DNA of 60,173 nt, from the NCBI GenBank assembly GCA_905339405.1, contig CAJPGC010000002.1:1-60173 (forward strand). The letters run 5' to 3'. The notes below the pieces were generated by a model that was given only the letters and a program-made list of their open reading frames with translations, was not told the DNA's origin and searched no databases. The DNA comes from an uncultured bacterium. Its GTDB lineage: Bacteria > Desulfobacterota > GWC2-55-46. Positions 17,862 to 25,884 of this stretch are shown one piece after another. The translations under genes and the position numbers were made by a program. The stretch's first letter is position 1. The number at the start of each line of letters is the position of its first letter.

Positions 17862-20800
17862 CTAACTGACGGGTATCTCGTGCGCTGTCAAAATAACATA
17901 CCCTTGCCCTTTTTCTCCTTCAGCCAGGAGAGTGGCTGTCAGAAAAACCTGGACAACCCTCCCGTTCTTTGAGACATACCCGGCTTTAAGGGACCTGACT
18001 TCCTCGCCTTTGAGCAGGCGGCTGAAGATTCCTCCCTGGCTCAGCGCGCCGTCCGGGGCCAGAACGCTGACATTCATGCCGACCGCCTCGGCCTCGGTGT
18101 AACCGTATATCGACTCGGCGCCCCTGTTCCAGAAAAGTATTACGCCGTCTGGACCGTACGCGAATATGGCGTCATTGGAATCGCGCATGATGACCGCGAG
18201 CCTCTCGATAAGCTCCTTGACGGAACTGCGCGACGCGATTGCCTCATCCTGGCTGCGCCTCAGCGCGGTTATCTCCAAAAATAACAATACTGCACCCTCT
18301 ATATTTTTAAATGCCGTCCTGTAAGGGCTTATCCGCATGGAATAGAAACGCCCCTCGGAGTCGCGGACTTCTCTTTCCTCGCGCCTGCCCTTTTCAATGA
18401 CTTTTTTCGTCAGCTCTTCGAGGTCCGGAACATCGACTCTGGGCTTTATGTGGCCGATAGGCCGTCCGATGTCGGAATGTATGAGATTAAGGACTCTTTC
18501 GGCAGCCGGCGTGAAACGCCGGATAAAACTATCAGCGTCCAGGATCACAATGGGGATGTCTACGCTGGAGAACAGGTTTAAAAGGTCGTTGTTGGCCTGC
18601 GTAAGCTCGTTGTTGCGGTTCTCCAGCTCTTCATTTACAGTGGCAAGTTCCTCGTTCGTGGACTGAAGCTCTTCTTTGGCGGTCTCCAGTTCCTCATTTG
18701 TGGACTGAAGCTCCTCATTGCTTGAAAGTATCTCCTCGTTCGCGGACTTCAGGTCCTCGTTTGCCGCCTCCCTGCCATTTATTATGGATTGCAGGTATTC
18801 CCTCGTGGCGGTCAGCTCCTGCTTCAACTCCGTTATTTCAGTTTCCTGTTCGCCTGGCTTTCCAGCTTTTTTCCTTTTCACTTTTGAGCCCTTTACTTCC
18901 TTTTCCCGCTTTGCTTCATGGAAGAGGACCAGGAAATAACGGTCCCTGGAGCTTATCTGCTTGAATGGCATGATCTCTATGTCGATCTCCTTGACCTCGC
19001 CGTCGCGCCTCAGGCGCACGCCTTCCCTTCGGGCCTGCCTGCCTTCCTTGTTCGATTCTTCCAAAGCGTCCCGCAGGTCATGGAGCATCCCCTCCCTGAC
19101 CATCTTCATCAGGTTCAGGTCCGCGGACCCCGGCCTGTGCTCCAGATAAGGGTCGGTGCGCCCGTGGAACTGCATGATTTGCATGTCTTCATTGACGACC
19201 ACCCCGGCGGGCCCGTATTTTTCAACGATGATGCGGTCGATATCATACTTTACATCCTGCCCCACCCATGTCTCCCTTCCTTCCCTCTTTTCAACGGCCC
19301 CTGTATCCTGCCTGGCCGGGGAAAAAGCGAGATCGATGACGGGCTTCATCCGGATACTTTTTTTTGAATAGACTTTGAATTTCCTGTCGACTACGGAGAA
19401 AAGGTCCGCTGAGCTTCCAACGGACTCGGAACTGCCAAGCATCAGAAAACCGGTCGGCTTCAGCCCGTAATGGAAGATGCTCAGTACTTTTTTCTGCATC
19501 TCCTGTTCGAGATAAATAAGGAGGTTCCTGCAGCTTATGAGGTCCAGCCTGGAAAAAGGCGGGTCCTTGAAAACATTCTGCCTTGCGAAAACGCACATGT
19601 CCCTGACGGTCTTGCTGACCCGATAAGCGCCTTCGACCTTGAGAAAGTATTTTTTCAGCAGTTCAGGAGCGACTTCAGTGGAGATATGCTCGCTGTACGT
19701 CGCGGCGCGCGCTTTTTCCAGTGCCTTCTCATCGATATCGGTCGCGAAAAGCTGAACATAGGCCGTGGACGCCTCTTCACCCAATGTCTCCATCAGCGAT
19801 ATCGCAATCGAATAGGCCTCTTCCCCGGTGGCGCACCCCGGGACCCATATCCTGACAGGTTCACTGTTTTTCCTGCTGCTTAAAATGGACGGGAATATTT
19901 TCTCCCTGAGCGCCTGGAATGACCCCGGGTCGCGGAAGAAACTCGTCACGCTTATCAGTATGTCCTGGTACAGGGCCTTGGCCTCGGCGTTGTTCTCCTG
20001 CAGGTACTTGAGATAGTGCTCCATTTTCTCAAGCCTGTGCAGGGCCATCCTGCGTTTGATGCGCCGCAAGACAGTGCTTTTTTTATAGAATGAGAAATCA
20101 ACCCCGGAGGCGTCACGGAGCCGGACAAATATCTTGTTCAGAGCCGCGTCTGCGGCTATTATCTCAAAGGCCTTGCCGCCCGCCGGCCTGGACAGATAAG
20201 GGTGTTTGCTGATCTTCACAAGCTCGTCTGCTATGGCTTCAGGCGGCAACACAAAATCCACGCACCCTGTTTCAATGGCGCTCGAAGGCATGGAAAAATA
20301 TTTTGACGATTTCTCGTCCTGAGCGAAGACGATGCCTCCTTCAGCCTTTATCAGCTTGACTCCCTTGGTCCCGTCGTATGCCGAACCTGAAAGGACCACG
20401 CCGATGCAGTTGCTCCCGTGGTCCTCCGCCAGCGAAGCAAAAAAATAATCGATAGGCATATGCTGCCCACGCACCTTCTCGACCGGTACAAGGTGGAGCT
20501 TGCCCCTTAAGATTCCCATGTTCTGCCCGGGAGGGATGACATATACGCGGTCCGGCGCTATCGAGACACCGTCGGTGACCTGCGAAACAGGCATTTTCGC
20601 GACCTTTCCGACAAGCTCCGAAAGCATGCTCTCGTGCTTAGGGTCAAGGTGCTGAACGATGACGAATGCCATCCCGGTATCGGAAGGAAGGTTCTGAAAA
20701 AGATTGGTAAGCGCCTCCAGCCCGCCGGCAGACGCGCCGATGCCGACGACCGGAGTCAAAGGAGCTTTTTCGGGACTTTCTTCAGGGCTTTTAGTTTTCA

Positions 20801-20891
20801 GCGGTTTTTCAGTCTGGGAAACGACAGGGACGGCAGGCTTCGTGTGTGTTGAGGGCTTCCTGGCCGGAGGAGGCTGCTTTTTGCTTTTCAT
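17862..20891 (-). CDS. CheB-CheR-PAS fusion chemosensory protein
   Basis: About 1009 residues from the ATG at 20891, which has AAAGGA seven bases upstream (the frame extends to 20930). A Pro/Lys-rich leader precedes a CheB methylesterase domain (GIGASAGGLEAL, VQHLDPKHES, SGSAYDG: Ser, His, Asp catalytic set), then CheR methyltransferase (LRRIKRRMALHR, VPGCATGEEAYSI for S-adenosylmethionine, DLISCRNLLIYL). Next comes a long coiled coil of repeated NEELQSTNEELxxxxEEL units (~residues 680-770) and two PAS domains (PIVILDADSFIRRFTPAAE and DSNDAIFAYGPDGV). There is no receiver domain before CheB. No kinase domain is fused here; the separate hybrid kinase immediately downstream may supply it. Such proteins modify receptors or act in non-motility sensory pathways. 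Confidence 0.9.
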   Translation of the reverse strand: MKSKKQPPPARKPSTHTKPAVPVVSQTEKPLKTKSPEESPEKAPLTPVVGIGASAGGLEALTNLFQNLPSDTGMAFVIVQHLDPKHESMLSELVGKVAKMPVSQVTDGVSIAPDRVYVIPPGQNMGILRGKLHLVPVEKVRGQHMPIDYFFASLAEDHGSNCIGVVLSGSAYDGTKGVKLIKAEGGIVFAQDEKSSKYFSMPSSAIETGCVDFVLPPEAIADELVKISKHPYLSRPAGGKAFEIIAADAALNKIFVRLRDASGVDFSFYKKSTVLRRIKRRMALHRLEKMEHYLKYLQENNAEAKALYQDILISVTSFFRDPGSFQALREKIFPSILSSRKNSEPVRIWVPGCATGEEAYSIAISLMETLGEEASTAYVQLFATDIDEKALEKARAATYSEHISTEVAPELLKKYFLKVEGAYRVSKTVRDMCVFARQNVFKDPPFSRLDLISCRNLLIYLEQEMQKKVLSIFHYGLKPTGFLMLGSSESVGSSADLFSVVDRKFKVYSKKSIRMKPVIDLAFSPARQDTGAVEKREGRETWVGQDVKYDIDRIIVEKYGPAGVVVNEDMQIMQFHGRTDPYLEHRPGSADLNLMKMVREGMLHDLRDALEESNKEGRQARREGVRLRRDGEVKEIDIEIMPFKQISSRDRYFLVLFHEAKREKEVKGSKVKRKKAGKPGEQETEITELKQELTATREYLQSIINGREAANEDLKSANEEILSSNEELQSTNEELETAKEELQSTNEELATVNEELENRNNELTQANNDLLNLFSSVDIPIVILDADSFIRRFTPAAERVLNLIHSDIGRPIGHIKPRVDVPDLEELTKKVIEKGRREEREVRDSEGRFYSMRISPYRTAFKNIEGAVLLFLEITALRRSQDEAIASRSSVKELIERLAVIMRDSNDAIFAYGPDGVILFWNRGAESIYGYTEAEAVGMNVSVLAPDGALSQGGIFSRLLKGEEVRSLKAGYVSKNGRVVQVFLTATLLAEGEKGQGYVILTAHEIPVS

Positions 20892-21106
20892 CAAAGAGTC
20901 CTTTGCAGCCATTAATGGGAATGCAGTCACAGCGCTTCGGCTTGAAGAAGCCTCAAGATCAATACAGGCCGGACAAGAATAAACCCATTTATTATTTATT
21001 AACGCATCTTATAACGGACAGAACTTTACTACAAGTTAAAACGGCTCTTGATTCCTTTCTGTCAGAGGGCATGTTTCCCCCTGGCTTTCACCGTGAGTCC
21101 AACGCA

Positions 21107-23158
21107 TCAGGAAGCACGCGCTGCTTTTTTCCTTTTTTGATACTCGGAGGCCGGCAGAAAAATATGGACAATTGTGCCTGAGCCTGGTTCAGACTCTATT
21201 GTGATAAGGCCGCCGTGTTTTTTGATTATCGAATAGGCGATAGTAAGGCCCAGGCCGCTGCCTTTCATCTGTGTTGTAAAAAACGGGTCGAACACCTTCT
21301 GCAGGTGCTCTTTTGGGATGCCGGTACCGGTGTCTTTAATTGATATTTTGACGTATCTTTTTTTCTTGAGGTTATTTTTTTCGCTCTCCTCAGCAGCAAT
21401 GTTTTCACAGCTGACACTGAGCTTTCCGCCCCCGAGCATTGACTGGACGGCGTTTTGCAGCACATTTCTGAATACCTGCCCGACCTGCTCCTCGTCAACT
21501 TCAACGAACCAGAGGTCATCGGGGAAGGAAGCCTCATAACCCATTTCAGAGCCGCTCAACGCGAAGCCGATTGCTTCTCTTAGTGTCTCTTCTATGTATA
21601 CTACATCCTTGACAGGCTCTCCGCCGGGTGAAAGGGTCAGCAGCTGATGCGACAGGTCCCTTGTCATGTTAACGACCTTCTCAGCCTCGCTCAACCTGTC
21701 ATAGGAGTCTCCGGGCGGCATGGAATCTTTTGCCAGTTCGATATTCCCCTTTATCAGGTTCAAAAGCTTATTGAACTCAGCGGCGAGGCCTCCGGCGAGG
21801 ACTACTACGGACTCAAGTTTCTGGATCTTCAGAAGCTCATCTGCTATCCTGCTCCGCGCAGTGACATCCCGGAATATCAGAACCATCCCGGTGATGCGCC
21901 CGTCTTTGCCCTTGATGGGCGCCATCTCGCCGGTGATTATCTTTTTCCGTCCATGCCTGTCGACAAGGATTATATTTTCGTAAAAGCCAGGGTCAGTGTG
22001 CATTTTGAGAAAGACTCCGGCCGGGTTTTCGTAACGCTCCCCGGTCTTCTCGCTGACAAGGTCCAGAACCTCGAACAAGGGCCTGCCGGAGAAGTCCTCC
22101 GGTGTCAGGCCGGTAAGCTCTTCGCCCTCTTTGTTGATGAAGGACACCCGGCCGTTATTGTCCATCGTTATTACGCCCTCACCAATGCTTTGCAGTATCA
22201 CGGAGAGGCGTTCCTTTTCAGCCGATAGCGCCTCTTCCGCGGTTTTGCGCTCGGTGTCGTCTATCTCAACGGCGACAAAATGGGTAACGGCGTCGCTGAA
22301 GACCCTGAGCGGGGCTACCGACGTCAATTGCCAGAAGCTGCTGCCGTTTTTCCTCGTGCTACGGATGTCGCCTCGCCAGATCAACCCGGCCCTTACAGCA
22401 TTCCATAACTGTCCGTAGAACTCAGGCTCATGAGCGGCAGATTCAAGGATGCTGATATTCCTGCCTATGACCTCATCCGGTTCATATCCTGTGACTTCCG
22501 TGAACCTCGGGTTTACATATTCGATGTTGCCGTCGATCGTGCCGACTATCACCATGGAAGGGCTCTGCTCGATAGCCATGGACAGCTCAAGCATGCGCCT
22601 CTCTATTTTCCTGCGCTCGGTCACATCGACAACTACGGTCCTGATGGAAATCTGTTTTTCTTGCTCATCATAGACGGGTATACTCTGTAATTCAGCCCGG
22701 AACCTGTCCTTGCCGGCTCGCAGCAGACTCACCTCATCGACTGTCTTTTCCTTCGTCTCCTTGCAGCGCCGCATATGCCCGTAAAACGTCCTGCCGTCAG
22801 CCTCGTCTATGAAATTTCTGAATGGCAGGCCGATTATCCGGCTGCGTTCCTGGCCAAGCATCGCAGCGCCCGTTAGATTGATGTCCAGGACAACCCCATT
22901 TTCATCCAGGCTTACATATCCAATTGGGGCGAAATCGTACAGGTCTACATATCTGTTCCGGGCCGCTTCCAGCTGCTGCTGTGATTCCTGAAGCGCGCGG
23001 TTCTGCATCTCCAATTCGATCTGATGGACCTGCAGATCGTGCAAAACAGCGCTGCTCTCGCCTGCTGCCTTCAGGCTTTCAAGCTCCGCCTGGAGGGATT
23101 CCAGGTGCCGGATAAGCTCTTCTTTGCCCATTTTTCTATAATTCATGTCTGGTTTCAT
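21107..23158 (-). CDS. PAS-domain histidine kinase-like protein lacking the H-box histidine
   Basis: About 683 residues from an ATG at 23158 (frame open to 23245; ribosome site weak). A coiled N-terminus and the LQVHQIELEMQNRAL linker precede three PAS domains (YDFAPIGYVSLDENG; VIVGTIDGNIEYVNPRF; ITMDNNGRVSFINKEG) with C-terminal motifs such as VVDVTERRKIER. The dimerisation helix reads LAGGLAAEFNKLL where the family has GGIAHDFNNLL: alanine (codon at 21779-21781) replaces the phospho-accepting His. The HATPase is intact (NVLQNAVQSM, DTGTGIPKEH, GSGLGLTIAY). There is no receiver domain. It may act as a pseudokinase, phosphatase or partner of the neighbouring hybrid kinase, with which it shares its N-terminal architecture. 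Confidence 0.85.
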   Translation of the reverse strand: MKPDMNYRKMGKEELIRHLESLQAELESLKAAGESSAVLHDLQVHQIELEMQNRALQESQQQLEAARNRYVDLYDFAPIGYVSLDENGVVLDINLTGAAMLGQERSRIIGLPFRNFIDEADGRTFYGHMRRCKETKEKTVDEVSLLRAGKDRFRAELQSIPVYDEQEKQISIRTVVVDVTERRKIERRMLELSMAIEQSPSMVIVGTIDGNIEYVNPRFTEVTGYEPDEVIGRNISILESAAHEPEFYGQLWNAVRAGLIWRGDIRSTRKNGSSFWQLTSVAPLRVFSDAVTHFVAVEIDDTERKTAEEALSAEKERLSVILQSIGEGVITMDNNGRVSFINKEGEELTGLTPEDFSGRPLFEVLDLVSEKTGERYENPAGVFLKMHTDPGFYENIILVDRHGRKKIITGEMAPIKGKDGRITGMVLIFRDVTARSRIADELLKIQKLESVVVLAGGLAAEFNKLLNLIKGNIELAKDSMPPGDSYDRLSEAEKVVNMTRDLSHQLLTLSPGGEPVKDVVYIEETLREAIGFALSGSEMGYEASFPDDLWFVEVDEEQVGQVFRNVLQNAVQSMLGGGKLSVSCENIAAEESEKNNLKKKRYVKISIKDTGTGIPKEHLQKVFDPFFTTQMKGSGLGLTIAYSIIKKHGGLITIESEPGSGTIVHIFLPASEYQKRKKAARAS

Positions 23159-23649
23159 TGTTTGCCGGTTAAAATCAAAGCCTGTTTTCAATATTTTTAA
23201 GTATATCAGCGCAAAAACTTTTATCAATGCGCAGGCCTTAACCAATGAGGCAAACCAGAGGCCAGTATCTTTCAGGTCGGAGTCGGGAGACAGTTGGACC
23301 TCCGAGAATGATACTCACCATAGGAGTCGGGGCAAGCTTGGTGATGAATCGCGGATATGAGGTTTACAATAGGATTACATGCTCATTCTGAATTTAAGAT
23401 ATGGCAGGAACTCTCTCCAGACCGAAATCCTTTTCAACCATTGACCCTTGACGCGGGGTCATGAATCCCTCGAATTGCCATCTTCTTAAATTTTCAGCCT
23501 CAATTTTTATTTTGAAAATCAAATAGATGCAAGTGAGGGAGCTCTATATCAACACCCTATCGCGTCAAAAATGATGGCACAATTTCGTGAATTATGAATA
23601 GATGATAGAGCTTGAAAGAAATTCTAAGTGCTTATTTTTTAAAGAGTTT
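23159..23649. other. Gene-free right end of the putative island
   Basis: No gene or integrase is visible. The stretch holds the short repeat TGGCACAATTTCGTGA (23575-23590) that resembles 11075-11090 at the other end. A-T content rises toward the tRNA gene. Confidence 0.4.
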
Positions 23650-23651
23650 TT

Positions 23652-23727
23652 TGGTGGCGGTGCGTGGAGTCGAACCACGGACGCGGGGCTTATGAGACCC
23701 CTGCTCTGCCAACTGAGCTACACCGCC
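23652..23727 (-). tRNA. tRNA-Met (anticodon CAT)
   Basis: 76 bases that fold as a full cloverleaf: acceptor GGCGGTG/CACCGCC, D stem GCTC/GAGC, anticodon stem GGGGT/GCCCC with loop CTCATAA, T stem CGTGG/CCACG with TTCGACT, discriminator A and an encoded CCA. The 1-72 pair is G-C, so it is not an initiator tRNA. CAT could also be read as tRNA-Ile2 if the C is lysidine-modified; elongator Met is the simpler call. Its 3' half is duplicated at 10898-10944. Confidence 0.93.
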
Positions 23728-23765
23728 GTACTGGGAACGAGAAGGGCAAAACCGAAGGTCAACGA

Positions 23766-25385
23766 TTATAACGAAATCCTGTGCGAAAGTATATAACTTT
23801 TTAAGGTCCCGAAAAGCCTCTCGGTCCCGGTCACTACCAGCATGGTCACTTCCTGGTTCCCGTCCCCGTCGAGGTCGTCGATGAAGAAATCTGATATATA
23901 GCCTTCGACCTGCTTCGTGCGCCAGTTCTCAGAGGTCGTCCCTCCCACGGCGTCCCAGGAGAGGCTTATTATCTCGCCGGTTTTGAAAGAGGCCGGAACA
24001 TCAGCGCTCCTGCCAAGGCCGCCCGGCGTGTTCTTCTTTATGATGAGCTCTTTTTTACCGTCCCTGTCCATGTCGGCGGAGAAGAACCTGCCTTCTATTG
24101 ATATGGGCGCGCTCTCCGAACCAGCAGCTTCCCTCAGTTTCATTAGGTTAAGCGTGCCGCCAAAGTAATCAGCGCTCTTGTAGCTCTGCGCCCATCCCCT
24201 GCCCTCGCTTTTCGGCGAATAAAGCGTCAGGTACTGCCTTGAATCGAGCGTGGCGAGCTCGGTTGCCCCGCCGGTCAGGCTGAAAGCTTCGAAACCGAAA
24301 ATATTAACGTTCTTGGGGAGCTCGACCTCGAAGGAAGACACCTCCTTCAGGACGTCCCCTTCCTTTCTGAGCTTTTTGAGGTCGCCGAAAAAGCCGTCGA
24401 TGGTTCTCAGCCTCTGCCCGACCAGGACCGGCTCCTTGCCGTCGACGCTTACGGCCCTCAGCATCCAGTCTATGTTCGAAGCGGTGATCGAATAGGCGCC
24501 GCCCTTGTACTCCAGCATGGCGCTCGCAGGCTTGCCGCCGGAGACCCTCGAGACGTATACCTCGATTGCCCCGTCATTGTCAGAGTCTATCGAAGTGACG
24601 GCGATGTTCTGGCTGCGGCTGTCCTTTATCTCTTTTATGACCTCCATGCCGTCCGCGCTGTACTTCGCGATGGCAAGCACATTGCCGGATATCAGAAAGA
24701 GCTCCTTTACGCCGTCCTTGTCGAGGTCGGCCGCGGTCATGGCGACGAACATCCCGTCGATGTCGCGCCCTTTCCATAAAACAGGCTGCTCCTTTGATTT
24801 GTCGGCCTTTATGATGAAGCCGCCGTCCTTGCCAGCGGCAGCCGGGGCGGGTATTGCCGCCGGTATCGCAACAGTCGCGGGCACGCCCGGCTGCACAGCA
24901 ACAGGGGCCGGGGGCGGGTTCAGGTGAGAATTGACGTCGGTGGAGAGCTTGTCGACAAGCCCGATTATCGATTCGATGCCTGTCCCCTTCGAAGCGAACG
25001 GCGCGGCATCTCCGGTGTTTATGTTTATGAGCCTCGCGTCCATGCTCACGGCGTTGCCGAATATCGTAAGGCTGCCGTAGAGGACATAGTCGGCCTTAAG
25101 GGTCTTGCCAGCTTCGAAGGCTCCGGCGTCGTTGAGCTCGGCCTTCTTATCAGTTACAGCTCTGCCTGCCTGGTCAGGCCTTATTATCTCGGAGCGGCCC
25201 TGCCCCAGCCTCGTGGCGAGCATATCCGGCATGGCCGCCCTTATGTAATCCACATCCCCGGAGGCGTTCACCTTCCACGGAAGGACCGCTATCTTCTCGC
25301 CGGCAGACATGGCGCTGGCCGGGAAAAACGATACGAACAAGAAAGCCGCTGCTGCGGCTACCGACAACCTTTTAATGAAGCTCAT
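23766..25385 (-). CDS. Exported TolB-like/FG-GAP (VCBS) repeat protein
   Basis: 539 residues. A signal peptide (VAAAAAFLFVSFFPASAMSA) is followed by a domain of ~130 residues resembling the TolB-N/FlgO/CsgG-type fold (KIAVLPWKVNASGDVDYIRAAM, DYVLYGSLTIFGNAVSMDARLININTG, shown as key residues). A Pro/Ala-rich linker (~165-190) leads to a beta-propeller-like region. Its calcium-binding-type loops are DLDKDGVKE, DSDNDGAIE, DMDRDGKKE and DLDGDGNQE, the marks of FG-GAP/VCBS repeats. Likely periplasmic or outer-membrane associated, function unknown. It lies just outside the right boundary of the tRNA-bounded segment, 38 bases beyond the tRNA 5' end. Confidence 0.8.
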   Translation of the reverse strand: MSFIKRLSVAAAAAFLFVSFFPASAMSAGEKIAVLPWKVNASGDVDYIRAAMPDMLATRLGQGRSEIIRPDQAGRAVTDKKAELNDAGAFEAGKTLKADYVLYGSLTIFGNAVSMDARLININTGDAAPFASKGTGIESIIGLVDKLSTDVNSHLNPPPAPVAVQPGVPATVAIPAAIPAPAAAGKDGGFIIKADKSKEQPVLWKGRDIDGMFVAMTAADLDKDGVKELFLISGNVLAIAKYSADGMEVIKEIKDSRSQNIAVTSIDSDNDGAIEVYVSRVSGGKPASAMLEYKGGAYSITASNIDWMLRAVSVDGKEPVLVGQRLRTIDGFFGDLKKLRKEGDVLKEVSSFEVELPKNVNIFGFEAFSLTGGATELATLDSRQYLTLYSPKSEGRGWAQSYKSADYFGGTLNLMKLREAAGSESAPISIEGRFFSADMDRDGKKELIIKKNTPGGLGRSADVPASFKTGEIISLSWDAVGGTTSENWRTKQVEGYISDFFIDDLDGDGNQEVTMLVVTGTERLFGTLKSYILSHRISL

Positions 25386-25410
25386 GACCTGTCCTGTTTT
25401 TTTTGTAAGG

Positions 25411-25731
25411 CTACTTGCCGAGCCTGTAATGCAGCAGGCGTTCTATTATTTCGCCTTTCCTCAAATGCTTCTCTATTATCTCATCGACGTCAGAGGCCGC
25501 GACGTTCCTGTACCAGGTCCCCTCCGGGTATATGACGATGGCCGGAGAGAACTGCCCCTCTTCGTCCGTCTCCTTGCACACGCTCAGGCAGCCCGACCTC
25601 GACACCTTGACCTCGCCCTTCAGGCTCGAACCTTTTACCTTTGCCTTCATATCCTCATATATCGCTTCAGAGCCCCTGGCGGCGCACCTTTTGCCCTCGC
25701 AGACGAACACATGGAGCCTGTACGGTTTCAT
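25411..25731 (-). CDS. Thioredoxin-like [2Fe-2S] ferredoxin
   Basis: 106 residues. The ATG at 25731 is chosen because AAGGAGG stands seven bases upstream; the open frame reaches 25791 without support. Four cysteines in the pattern CEGKRCAARG ... SRSGCLSVC match the thioredoxin-like ferredoxin family (as in Aquifex Fd4 and the NuoE-type fold), which ligate one [2Fe-2S] cluster. IVIYPEGTWYRNV and the C-terminal helical tail also fit that family. It probably shuttles electrons in the cytosol; the partner is not evident. It is 25 bases upstream of the exported FG-GAP gene on the same strand. Confidence 0.85.
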   Translation of the reverse strand: MKPYRLHVFVCEGKRCAARGSEAIYEDMKAKVKGSSLKGEVKVSRSGCLSVCKETDEEGQFSPAIVIYPEGTWYRNVAASDVDEIIEKHLRKGEIIERLLHYRLGK

Positions 25732-25884
25732 GAAAGCCTCCTTGCCGTGTTTGCAGGTAAATATAATCCGATTTCGTGGCAGGCAAATCAAGGAGAAATA
25801 TCAGGGTGCGCCCCCACGCGCCATTTAAACCGCTTACCTCAACCCGGCGATTCTGTTATAATCCCGTACGCAAGGAGCCGGACA

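Noticed and set aside
25309-25884. N-terminal extension of the methyltransferase frame
   Set aside because: It overlaps the ferredoxin gene and precedes the TTG with a good ribosome site. The extension has no family-like sequence.
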